From the NCBI GenBank assembly GCA_047495785.1, contig JBLDXI010000016.1, positions 682,001-746,000 on the forward strand: a stretch of 64,000 bases of DNA, written 5' to 3'. Every line of letters starts with the position of its first letter. Within the stretch, counting starts at the first letter, position 1. This document shows, piece after piece, positions 46,804 to 56,759 of the stretch. The translations under genes were made by a program, and so were the position numbers. The notes below the pieces were generated by a model that was given only the letters and a program-made list of their open reading frames with translations, had not been told where the DNA came from and searched no databases. Source of the stretch: Lepidodermella squamata (taxonomy: Eukaryota > Gastrotricha).

Positions 46804-47192
46804 CTTTTTGTGATTTCTCCTTGAAGAAATTAGGTCGAAAAGGGCTTCAAAATGCACACTTTAACATACTGAATGTTGATAGATATACCTGATGAAAATG
46901 AGAAACTTGAGCATCACCGGCATCGCTCATTAGCCAAAGGAAAAAATTATTATTTTTTCAAACATTTATTGGCTTTAGTTAAGCTCGTGATCATCAGTTT
47001 GATATGCCTAATCAACCTATATATTTGTGCCTTTTCCTCTGCGAATCTTTTTCGATAAAGGAAACAGTGATGTTTTTCCCAAATCCGTGCATTGGGAAAC
47101 GTGGTGCTGAAGTAACGCAAGAGTAAGAGAAGTAAAATCTCTTCAGTTTCTAACGCGGCCTTAATGAGATAAAAAATGTGTAAACTGGGCAC
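46804..47192. other. Divergent intergenic region
   Basis: This short region must hold the promoters of the minus-strand receptor gene and the plus-strand BTB gene. No coding sequence is visible. Confidence 0.4.
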
Positions 47193-48770
47193 GTGCTGAC
47201 CACTTTTTCATGCAACGAGTTCAGACTACAACTCCATTCATTCGCGATGAATAATAAAATGTTTTGCTTTGAAAAATCAGCTACTGTTTCTAGAAGCGAT
47301 GTTGTCGTCGGAACATTTGCAAAATTGTTTGCAAGCTCGGCAAACAGCGACGTAGAATTTTGCTTCGATGACGGGGCGATAATCAAAGCCCACAAGTCGA
47401 TTCTTGCTGCTTATTCTGAAGTTTTCGCAAAGATGCTAGAGCCTAAAGCCTTCAAAGAATCACTCGTCGGCCAAGTTCAGCTGCCAGGCAAGCAAGCTGT
47501 AGTCGTCGAGAAGTTCTTACGCTACCTGTATACCGGGGAGCTGAATTTGAAAGGAATCAGCCTCGAAAACGCATTGGCAATTTATCGCATGGCGCATGAA
47601 TACGACGTGGGCTCGCTTCTCGATGAGCTGGAAATCCTTTTGATGGTAATAGCTCAATTTTCTTAAGCAAATCAACTTTTTTGTTGAGTTTTCAGAGCGT
47701 GATGGATGTAGACAATGTTTGGCCAATCTTCGAAACAGCAATGCTACTTGGAAGGGAAAAATTGGTCCAAACTTGTCGAGGCTACTTCATCAAATACGCG
47801 AGTTACGTCATAAAGTCCCCACTTTTTGCCGATCTGTCGACGAATTCGTTGTTATCTGTGATTACGGATGACTGCTTCTCAGCGCCAGAAATCGATATAA
47901 TTTTGGCGATCCAGCGCTGGCACGACGCCAATAAAGACTTTGATGTCAAGGAAGTTCTCGGCAAGGTTCGATTCGGTCTCGTTGATACCGCTGGCATGAA
48001 CTTTTTCGAAGTTGCTAAGCTCTGCCATTTCCTGTCGACAAATGGCTATGACATGGTTGAAATTAGCCGAAATGAGGATAGTCTCCAGGATTATGGCCGT
48101 CATAGGAAACGCATCCGTCTCTCGTCCATTGGTGAGATGGCTCTCCTTAAAATGTCCAAATATTCACTGTATTTATAGCCGCGATTAACAATGGAACGAT
48201 TGTCGAGGGAATGCGAGCAAATGATGTTTTCAGCAAACCAGATCAAGACTACTTCACAGACTATGCCCACAATGATGCTCAGATTGTGGTAACTCTGCCG
48301 GATCCAGTGGTTCTCGAGACGATTTCATTCTACCTTGAGAGAGCTACAAGCTCAAGCAAGATTACTAAGTATGTTGTCGACGTGATGGCTGATTCCAGCG
48401 GTACATGGCAGAGAATTGCGACGGTCAAGCCGAATGCTACGAATGCTACTTTAATCGAGTGCCGCAGCTATCAGCTACTTTATTTTAAGCCAAGGCGTAT
48501 CCGCAGCAGTAGACTTTTTTCGATTTCATCTGAGCTTAACTAATTTTCTTTTTCTTTTCAGTCAAAATAACGGCATCAGTCACCCGTGAGGATGGTTATT
48601 TTTCCTCTAGATCAGACTTGCCGCCCGGTTACGTGGTAAGAGACTTTCAGTGCCCATCCGAATCGTTTGAGCTGGAGTACTTGTCTGAATACCTCGAGAA
48701 ATGCAGTAATGGTGAAACTCTGTTAATCGACTTTGGTCAAGTCAGCGGTCCTCGCAAAGTGATATTATGA
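47193..48770 (+). CDS. BTBD9: BTB/BACK/discoidin protein, BTBD9-like
   Basis: Exons 47193-47645, 47696-48131, 48179-48508 and 48562-48770 join in phase to 475 residues. A second in-frame ATG at 47247 is an equally possible start. Residues about 45-150 are a BTB domain (SDVEFCFDDGAIIKAHKSIL...KFLRYLYTGEL). Residues 165-290 are a BACK domain. The rest is one F5/8C (discoidin-like) domain. BTBD9 proteins are predicted Cullin-3 adaptors and usually carry two F5/8C domains in about 600 residues. This one has room for only one, so it is a shortened or diverged member. Confidence 0.82.
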
Positions 48771-49413
48771 GAACTAAAGAAATCAGCATCCTTTTTCGTA
48801 ATAGCATGATCAATAAAGAGAATTTCAGACTCTGGATTTAAACATGCTCTGAAATAAATGTACGATTTGTAATTTTTGAACTGGGGCATAATAACATAGA
48901 GATAAGTATTATCTCTATCATTCGGACCCATGTAATCCAATGAGACAGACAAAGTATGCCTTAGGGATTAGGGAGCTCTGAGACGGACAATAGCGCGCAC
49001 AAATACCATTGTGTTAGCGTGATTTACAAGATACAGATCATTTTAAAAATAAATGCATTCAATTCCGGGGCCGAGAGCAAGTTAAAAAAAACAATTTAAT
49101 CGCTTCTAACTTCTATGGATAGCGATCAAGTGAGCATCGTGAAGAAAACTGGTTTCTACCTTTTCAGCAGGCCATTTTCCAACCAGACCACGTGCAACTC
49201 CGGACACCTTTGGCTGTCCGGATTATACAAAACCGGATTGTACGGTGTCTGTGCTTCTCAGCACGTGCTATCCAGTTGCACTTTTATCTTCTCGAGTCAT
49301 AGTTTTAGGATAAAGATAACAAGTGTCACGGGCTGAATGTCTCGCCATATAAAGAGCTCTGTTTTACCCCAAATAGACCAAGTTTTCACCCAATTATTAA
49401 ATTATCAAGATAA
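48771..49413. other. Intergenic region
   Basis: No gene is supported. It contains the 3' flank of the BTB gene and the upstream region of AGMO copy 4. Confidence 0.45.
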
Positions 49414-50989
49414 ATGGCCTTTTACCGAACGCTTGAGGTTGTGAAGAACGCAACCCTACCAGCTCGAGCATTGTTTTACCTAGTGACGCCTGCAGAATCT
49501 TCGCCAGGAAAAATTGAAGATGTTCCCGATTTCATAACAGCGAGTTTCCCATACTTCATGGCTATGGTTGTAATGGAAGTAGCCACGTCGTTCTTCCTTC
49601 GAAAACACAGCTATCAATGGAACGATATGATGACTTCAGTTTCGTCCGGCTTGTTCTCCAGAATTGTTGAGTAAGATAGCATGGCAATTTCAAACATCCA
49701 GTATTTATACGTGATGTTTTCTCCAGTTTGTTCCCAAAAAGCATAGATTTAGCAGGTTATCTCTACGTTTGGAGCAACTGGCGGCTTATTGAAATGCCGA
49801 GCGATTCTACTTGGACATGGATTTTCTGCTTGCTTGCCTTTGATCTGGGTTATTATTGCTTCCACAGAGCTGCACATGGTACGTTAATTCATCTCATAAT
49901 TTCCAGTTTAATATCTATGTTTGGATCGAATTTTGCAGAGATCAGCTTTTTATGGCTTTTTCACCAAACTCACCATAGCTCGGAGTACTACAACTTGTCA
50001 ACAGCATTGAGGCATTCAGTGATTGCGAAATTTGCCATTGTTGTAAGTTTTTCGAAACAGCTGCATTTCTGCTATAAAACAAAGATGTTGGATAGATGTT
50101 TTACCTGCCCATTGCACTTTTCGTACCGCCTCCAATTTATCTGGTTCACATGCAACTGAACACACTTTATCAGTTCTGGATCCATACCGAGCTCGTCGGC
50201 AACCTTGGTCCGCTTGAGTTGGTCCTCAATACTGCCAGTCACCATCGAGTTCACCATGGCCGTAATCCTTACTGCATCGACAAAAACTACGCTGGTTTTC
50301 TCATCATCTGGGATCGTCTATTCGGCACTTTCGCAGCTGAACGTGAAGAGGAGAAAGTCCATTACGGCCTTATCCACAACATCAAAGACTTCGACGCTCT
50401 CTGGGTTCAGGTTTGCTCTATCAACGATATGTGGCGCAAGTTCAGGGCTAATTTGAGATCGACAAAGTATCACGGGTTGGATAAGGTGAAAAACTGCTTG
50501 AAATCAATATTCTATGGACCGGGTTGGTTTAGCAGGAAGCCGCACTTCCGCTTAGGAGATCCAGCTGACCTACCCCCAGTTGAGACGAACCCGAAAAGAT
50601 GGGACCCATACGTTCCAATGTGGCAAAGCGTCTACGCCGGAATGCATTTCCTTATCGCAACTGTGATTCATTCTCTTGCGACGCAGAAGAAAATGTCACA
50701 CATTGGTTTCATGGTAGCTGGTATGACAATTCTGACCGCTATGTCTGTCGGTTACATCTTCAATCGCAAGAAGCACGCCAAGATTTTCGAAATCGCTCGA
50801 TGCTGTGTCATGCTAGCCGTATCACCTTATGTACTTGGATTGATTGGAATGCCAGCTCTTGCAACTCCGCTGCAAGTGGTCTTCGTTCTTTCGGCGATAA
50901 TTTGGAGTTTTGCGGGTAGTAACCCTGATCTTAACGAAAGCTCTTCTGAGGGAGATCAAGTGAAACAAGACTCCAAGAAGGCGCATTGA
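49414..50989 (+). CDS. AGMO: Alkylglycerol monooxygenase, copy 4
   Basis: Exons 49414-49670, 49727-49878, 49939-50042 and 50096-50989 join in phase to 468 residues. The start is about five codons shorter than in copies 1 and 2. All three His motifs are intact: FHRAAH, FHQTHH and HHRVHH, followed by [13 protein letters not shown]. It lies 25 kb from the AGMO tandem cluster yet shares identical lengths of exons 2 and 3 and high sequence similarity, so it arose by dispersal from the same family. It is probably a catalytically competent ER membrane enzyme. Confidence 0.92.
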
Positions 50990-51495
50990 TTTTCCACTTT
51001 AGGTCAAAAATAAATTGTTATGAAGACGCTTAAAACCATGAAACAAATGGATCTGCATCAATAAAATCCACATTGTTTTACGCTTAAGAAAACTCAGGAA
51101 TTGAGACATTGAATTCTTCTGAATTTTCAAAGCAACCAGATATAAAACTGCATTAATAGAAATCAAAACTGGCTCAATTCAGGGCATCATTGAAAACGCA
51201 AGAAATAGCGAAAAAAACAAGCGTTGACCTTGTTTCGCAAAAACGCGCTAAACGTGACAAACGGCACCGCCCACATCACGCCGGCGTGTTGTTGTTTTCG
51301 CTGTTTTACATCGCCGTGTTTGCGGTTGAAACGAAAGAATTACGCGCGCGCGCACAAAACTGGTCGTGCAAACAGCGCCCAAATCACCACTCGCAAACAC
51401 GCAGCGCGTAAACAGCAGCGCCAGAAACTCTCACATTGCTCGGACCCCAGAATTCCTGAAATTGTACATCAAATTCACTTCAGAGAAATCTGCAC
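50990..51495. other. Intergenic region, CpG-rich upstream of the lectin gene
   Basis: The part from about 51190 to 51420 is clearly richer in CG dinucleotides than its surroundings, with a GCGCGCGCGC run near 51345. No coding sequence is supported. It may be the promoter of the lectin gene. Confidence 0.4.
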
Positions 51496-54400
51496 ATGTC
51501 CCAACTGTTTTTGATCGCTGTACTATGCGCCGTTCAGCTGAGCGGCGCCATTCGAACTTCGATGGCTTATTCCAATGTCGTCAAGCAATGGTCAGTTAAC
51601 GGGAAGCTAGCCTTCCTCGGCGCAATGCGGGACGAGTGCCTCAAAGATGGGAACAACTGCGAAGACGGCTTCACCGTGGGAATGTGGATCCGCACCACGG
51701 CAACCCAAACAAACACCCAATCTCCTATACCACGAATGATGAAAAGGGCCCCGCAATCAGGTGACGCCGATAGCCGCGACACTGCGTCATACCTAGTCTC
51801 AAACGGCGGCCAGTCGTCTCGCTCGAACGGTTTTTACGTTCGGCGAACAACAGCGCCGGATGAGTTTGAAGTTGGTGTTGCGCATCGCGAGCAACTTTGG
51901 CGCATTTCAGTGTATCTGAGGCAGCAGAAAACGGTTCATTTTATATTCACGTGGCGGGCTACGGATGGCCTGATGGTCTATATTGACGGGCTCCTTGCGG
52001 CTAATACAAGCGAATCGATGCAACGCGAATATTTCGATTATAAAAACGATACAGGCGATCCTTTCCCGCATTTCGTGGCCAACGGGGATTCTTTAGCTTT
52101 CCACCAACTTTTCGACTCCGTAACCTTCCTGCCAACTCTTGACATAACCGAACCCGGGCACGTTATCAACGTAAGCTACTACCACGAATGGAAATCTGAA
52201 ATCAACATCGGCCTAATGACGCTCGACTACGACGATCGCCTTGTCGCTGGGTGCTTCTTCGAAATCCCTTTCGGAGCTGAGTTAATCACGCCGCATGGAA
52301 ATTATTCGAAAGATTCCGGCTTGTCAAAGCAACAAGAGTTGAGTTTGATCTACTTCAAATGCCGCAATGATTGCGTTGTGAGGAATAACCCGAAGGAACC
52401 CTGGCTAGCCTGGCTGGCTATTGTCGACCCTAGAACCTTGAACTGCTACTGCCTCGAGGCTGATTCCTACTTCGAATCTCACCAAAATCTAGTTGATGGG
52501 TCTTCGACTTGTCAAAACACCCTACGCCAAACCAAGGCGCAACTATCGAATGTCGCCCTGTTGAAACCACCTGTTGCTAAGGTGATCAAATCAGCTGTTG
52601 TTGAAGTTACGCAAAAGCCGGCTACAACAATTGACATTTTCAAAAAATTCAGTATTACTGTGCCGTCTATGAAGTGCTTTTTCGTGGTAAATGGCGAGTT
52701 TGGAACGTATGATAAGGCGTCCAGTGCGTGCCGCCGGCGAGGCGCCCAATTAGCCAGCTTAATGAGCGAAATTGATGAACTCTATATGCAAAGCCAATTG
52801 AGTAAGTTTTTCAGGGGCTTTTCAGGGATTTTAACTATCCCGGCACCGCAGTGTAAAATTTTGAAAGCTTCGAAAAATGAAATTTTCTCAAATTTAAAAT
52901 TTCGAAAATTCAAAAACATTTCATTTAATTTGAAATTTGAAATTTGAAAGTTGGTCGCCTGACATTTGAGTACCGCGACACTTGCGCCGCGACACTTGCG
53001 CCCCGACAATTGAGTACCGACATTTGCGCCCAGCTTTAACTTGCGCCCGACGACACTTGCGCCCATTTACAAAAATAATCAATTTATTTCAACTTGCGCC
53101 CAAGCTGGCGACATTTGCGTCCTAAAACACTTGCGCCCAGGACTCAACTGTCGCCGAAATTAAATAAATAAATAGATAGAAACGGGGGAAGAGTTCAAGA
53201 TTTTTTCACCAGTTTTTCAAATAAAGACTAGGGCTTTTGGGAATAAGGGAATACTCTATGGCAAACCATGGAGAAATAAAATTTCTCCCCGATCTGGAAC
53301 CCCGAGCGAGTTTGGCGCAGCCAAACGAATCGAGGGGTTCCAGAGAGGGGGGATATAATTTTCGCCTTCAAATTTAAAAAAATGCGCAATATTCGTGTTT
53401 TTTGGCCAAAACATGACCCTGAATGTGCCGCGTGGACTCCGATCTGGCACCAATCGATAGCTCTAAAATTACAGCAATCGATTGATATATGATATATGAT
53501 GATCCATAGTGAGCCTTACGGTTCGGCCACTTATGGGAATTGAAAATATCGCTTGTTATCCCGTATAAGCTTGAGATCCTCTATATACGCACAACATATA
53601 CGTTAACAATAACAGCGAGTAAATTCAGAATATAACTGGGCGCAAGTGTCGCGGGCTGAACTCAAGTGTCGCCGGGCGTATCTGTCGTGTGTGCAAATGT
53701 CGCCCCTGAATATTTCAATATGGGCGCAAATGTCGCGTACTCAAGTGTCGTTTTTAAAACGGGGCGCAAGTGTTTTTGGGCTCATTTGTCGGGGCGCAAG
53801 TGACGGGGCTTAAGTGTTGCGGTACTCATTTGTCGGCACACCAAATTTTGTAAAAATTTGAAAATTACTCAAATTTAATATTTCGCAAATTAAAAAAAAT
53901 TAAATAAATTATTTGAAATTTTTTTAATTTTTTTAATTTAAAAGAAATCCAAGCAACTGAGTTTTGGCATTCACAGCTAAAAAAAGTGTACATTTTCCTA
54001 AAATATTTTATTTTGTTAGGCTGGGAGCCAATAACTGGAGTTAACAAATCGAGGCAAAAGCTAGTTTGGCTGCAATCAAGGAATCCAGCTCAAAATACCT
54101 GCGATTTCTGCTCGCTTGCTGATGAAAACTGCCAATTTCTTACCAATACAGTAATCTACTTTTTTACAAAATTTAACAATACATTTTTCAATTTAATTTT
54201 TAGCACCGGGAAAAATGTGATTGCCAATGCGTGAATGCCAGTAACGATACGTTATCCGTCGATAATGCGGTCGGAGCCTTGTGCGAAAAAATCGCCTTCG
54301 ATTTGCCTACAGAGCCAAGTGTTGGAAAAGGATTCTGCGGAGTGGTATGTCAACCTTAAAAATTATTTCTTAAATCGCAATAATTTTTAAAAATCTACAG

Positions 54401-55005
54401 CCTGCAGTTTCGATGGAGTCGAGTAATGCATTCATCACAGTTGGAGAGACGGTGAAAACGTTCTACGTCCTACCCGGCAAAATGAGCTGGGACGACGCGG
54501 TTGAGGAGTGTGAAAAGTCAAAATTGGGCGGAGCTTTAGCCTCGATACGATCTCATGAAGAAAACGGCGCCGTTCAACGCGAACTCCATGACAGTAATTT
54601 TCAGCAATTAACCAAACATTTAAAAATCGTAATTTCAATTTTCAGTGTGGTCTGAAAAAACAAGTTCGGAATTTCATTCTATGGAACCAGTTTGGATCGG
54701 CGCCAGACGTTCAGCGCCCCACAGGCCTAATTTTGTATGGCTCGATGGCACGCCGGTAGTTTTCACGGCTTGGGTAATCGGAGAGCCGAATAACGCCATT
54801 GAAAAAAGTGTTCCCGATGGTTTGAAAGGCGAGGAATGCGTCGGAATCTGGCCAAACTGGTCCTCGGGGAATGTGAGAATTTTTCGAAATTTTTTTGAAT
54901 TTTGTTGTAATTTCGAGGCATTTTCAGATGGCTCGCGGGTGGAACGATTTTAACTGCTTCGAAAACCGGACGATGAATTTTGGGGCTCTTTGTGAAACAT
55001 ACTGA
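51496..55005 (+). CDS. Secreted LamG-like / C-type lectin protein
   Basis: Six exons join in phase to 691 residues: 51496-52801, 54020-54150, 54204-54344, 54401-54593, 54646-54872 and 54928-55005. A signal peptide (MSQLFLIAVLCAVQLSGA) is followed by a concanavalin/LamG-like region at about 25-300 (DGFTVGMWIR, FIFTWRATDGLMVYIDG). A cysteine-rich linker and a divergent first C-type-lectin-like domain follow, then a standard C-type lectin domain at about 540-691. The last keeps the calcium/sugar motifs EPN near 637 and WND near 671, predicting mannose-type binding. A role in recognition of glycans, for example in immunity, is plausible. A poly(A) signal AATAAA lies near 55151. Confidence 0.85.
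52961..53834. repeat. Large inverted-repeat element within the lectin gene intron
   Basis: The intron contains two arms built from many degenerate copies of CGACACTTGCGCCC: the left arm at about 52961-53140 and the right arm at about 53640-53834 in reverse orientation. The outermost 23 bp match at 20 positions (GACATTTGAGTACCGCGACA at left; GACAAATGAGTACCGCAACA as complement at right). A shorter hairpin, GGAACCCC...GGGGTTCC, sits at 53296-53341. No open frame of note is present, so this is a non-autonomous foldback-type element that explains the unusually long intron. Confidence 0.7.
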
Positions 55006-55624
55006 ATGCTCAAAATATATCAAATTATTCATGAAATATCTTTTCAGTGATATTTCTTCGGCTCAGAATTGCACTGTATGTAATTAGCCCGGATTCGCTT
55101 GGGTGCACCCACATTATATGAATTCTTATGTTTGAACCCGATAACTGCTGAATAAAGCTCAATGTGCTGCGGATTCAAAGTCCCATTTTTTCCCATTTTT
55201 AAACCTTCGCGAGTCTGAATGCTGAATTATTTGCTTTACTTGTCCCACTTTACTGCTGTTTAAACTGAGTTCGAAACCAATATTTTTCCGAAATTAAAAA
55301 AATTAGAGATAAATTACCAAAACTCGCTTTTATTAATTCTCATAATAATTCGATAAAATTCGTAATAATTCATTTGATAAAGAATCACGTCTTGTCAATA
55401 TTACATTTCGATAAATCATGAATACAGCAGTCATTTTGTCGCCATAAAAATTTGTTGTTGAGCAGTTAAAACCGGGCAAAATTATGAGCAGAAAATTTTG
55501 ATTCAAATCACCGAGATTTGTTTCCAAAGAATGCAGCAGATAAAACAAAAATGTTTCAGAAAAAATTATCGGAAAATCTTACATGCAATAATATATAACA
55601 ATAAATGTTGTCACTTGAATTTTT
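55006..55624. other. Convergent intergenic region
   Basis: It separates the 3' ends of the plus-strand lectin gene and the minus-strand open frame at 55625-56012. Poly(A)-type AATAAA signals occur on both strands (near 55151 on plus, near 55602 on minus). No gene is visible. Confidence 0.4.
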
Positions 55625-56012
55625 TCAATCCATTTTATCGCGGGTCGCCTCGGTCTCGCTCGAGTGAACCACAACAGCCGGGTAGATCTCGACACCATTT
55701 TCCGAATTTTCAACCTTCGAAGCCACAATTTTCGGAGATAAAGGTTGCTGCTCAATGACAACAGCGGACGGGTTCGAACTGGCTGAACTCGGCGATAGGC
55801 GTTTCGAGGCCGATTGAATTGAAACCATGACAATGCCGCTAGAGTTCATGTCGCTGTTTTCGCGATGAGACAGAGTTCGGGCCAGATTTGACATCAAAGC
55901 ATCGCCAGACCAGGAATCAGCACTTTCGTTTTCGTTGCTGAGGCGTGGTTGAGAGCCAGTCGATTTCGGCCGATTGCTACCATTCTTCGACGCAGAGGAT
56001 TTCGGAGTGAGC
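55625..56012 (-). CDS. Probable 3' coding exon, Ser-rich tail (possibly of the SLC26 gene)
   Basis: After an acceptor-like GCGAACAG, an open stretch encodes about 128 residues starting LTPKSSASKNGSNRPKS. It is rich in Ser, Asn and acidic residues, with codon use like neighbouring exons. It stops before a poly(A) signal near 55602. It has no convincing start codon of its own. It could be an alternative last exon of the transporter gene upstream, but no strong donor in the right phase is visible there. It could also be the end of an unrecognised gene. Confidence 0.4.
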
Positions 56013-56759
56013 CTGTTCGCAAAAATATAATGGATATAAAAAATGGATAGAAAAGTTATTGAACATATGTTTGTCGAAAGCCAAGCTAATTTTGACGTAA
56101 AAAACGGACAACCACTCGCCAAGTCAACAATAAATTTGATATGTTCCGTAATAATATCTCAACTTAAGGCGGATACTTTCTACTTTTTTTAGTGTGATCG
56201 AAATTACCAAATTTTGCATTTTCGAAGTTGAAAAAGTTGAAAAAGCCTGAACACAAAAAGCTAAATTTGATATTGCCTTTTTGCTAAATTTTTGCTGTAT
56301 CTACAAAAGCCCGCTTAAATTCTTGAAATTCGTAAAAATAATTAGTCAAATTTCATAAAATTTTAACGATTCAAAAATAAAATCAATCTGATTTCGGACC
56401 TCATTTTGGGAAATTTTGCATTTTTTGTTCACTTTCGCATTTTAAATTGCTTATTTAAGATATGTGCAGCAAACAGGTGCGAAAAAGCCCCTGTGAGATT
56501 TCATGGTCTGCCTTTCTTTATTATTTAGAATCGGAAGTTCTCAACTTTTTCGATTTTTGATCGATTAATTTTAAACTTTGCCAGTGGTTTTCCATAAAAA
56601 AACGTGCAATTCATTTTTTTGAAGCAAATTTTCGGTGAGAAGATTTTTCAAATCTGAGTTTAATTTTGAATCATTTTTGGGGTGGGGTTTCGGGTTTTTC
56701 TGCACACGCAAACCTAACAAATTTAAACCCCTTGAAAAATGCATTGGTTCAAGTGCTTA
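56013..56759. other. Non-coding stretch downstream of the SLC26 gene
   Basis: It is AT-rich and contains no open coding sequence. It is either the 3' UTR of the transporter, with AATAAA on the minus strand near 56520, or an intron if the exon at 55625-56012 belongs to the same gene. Confidence 0.4.

Noticed and set aside
48628-48655. GTAAGAG...CAG as an intron within the last BTBD9-like exon
   Set aside because: It would be only about 15 bp long, far below the roughly 45-bp minimum of other introns here, and the frame reads through without it.
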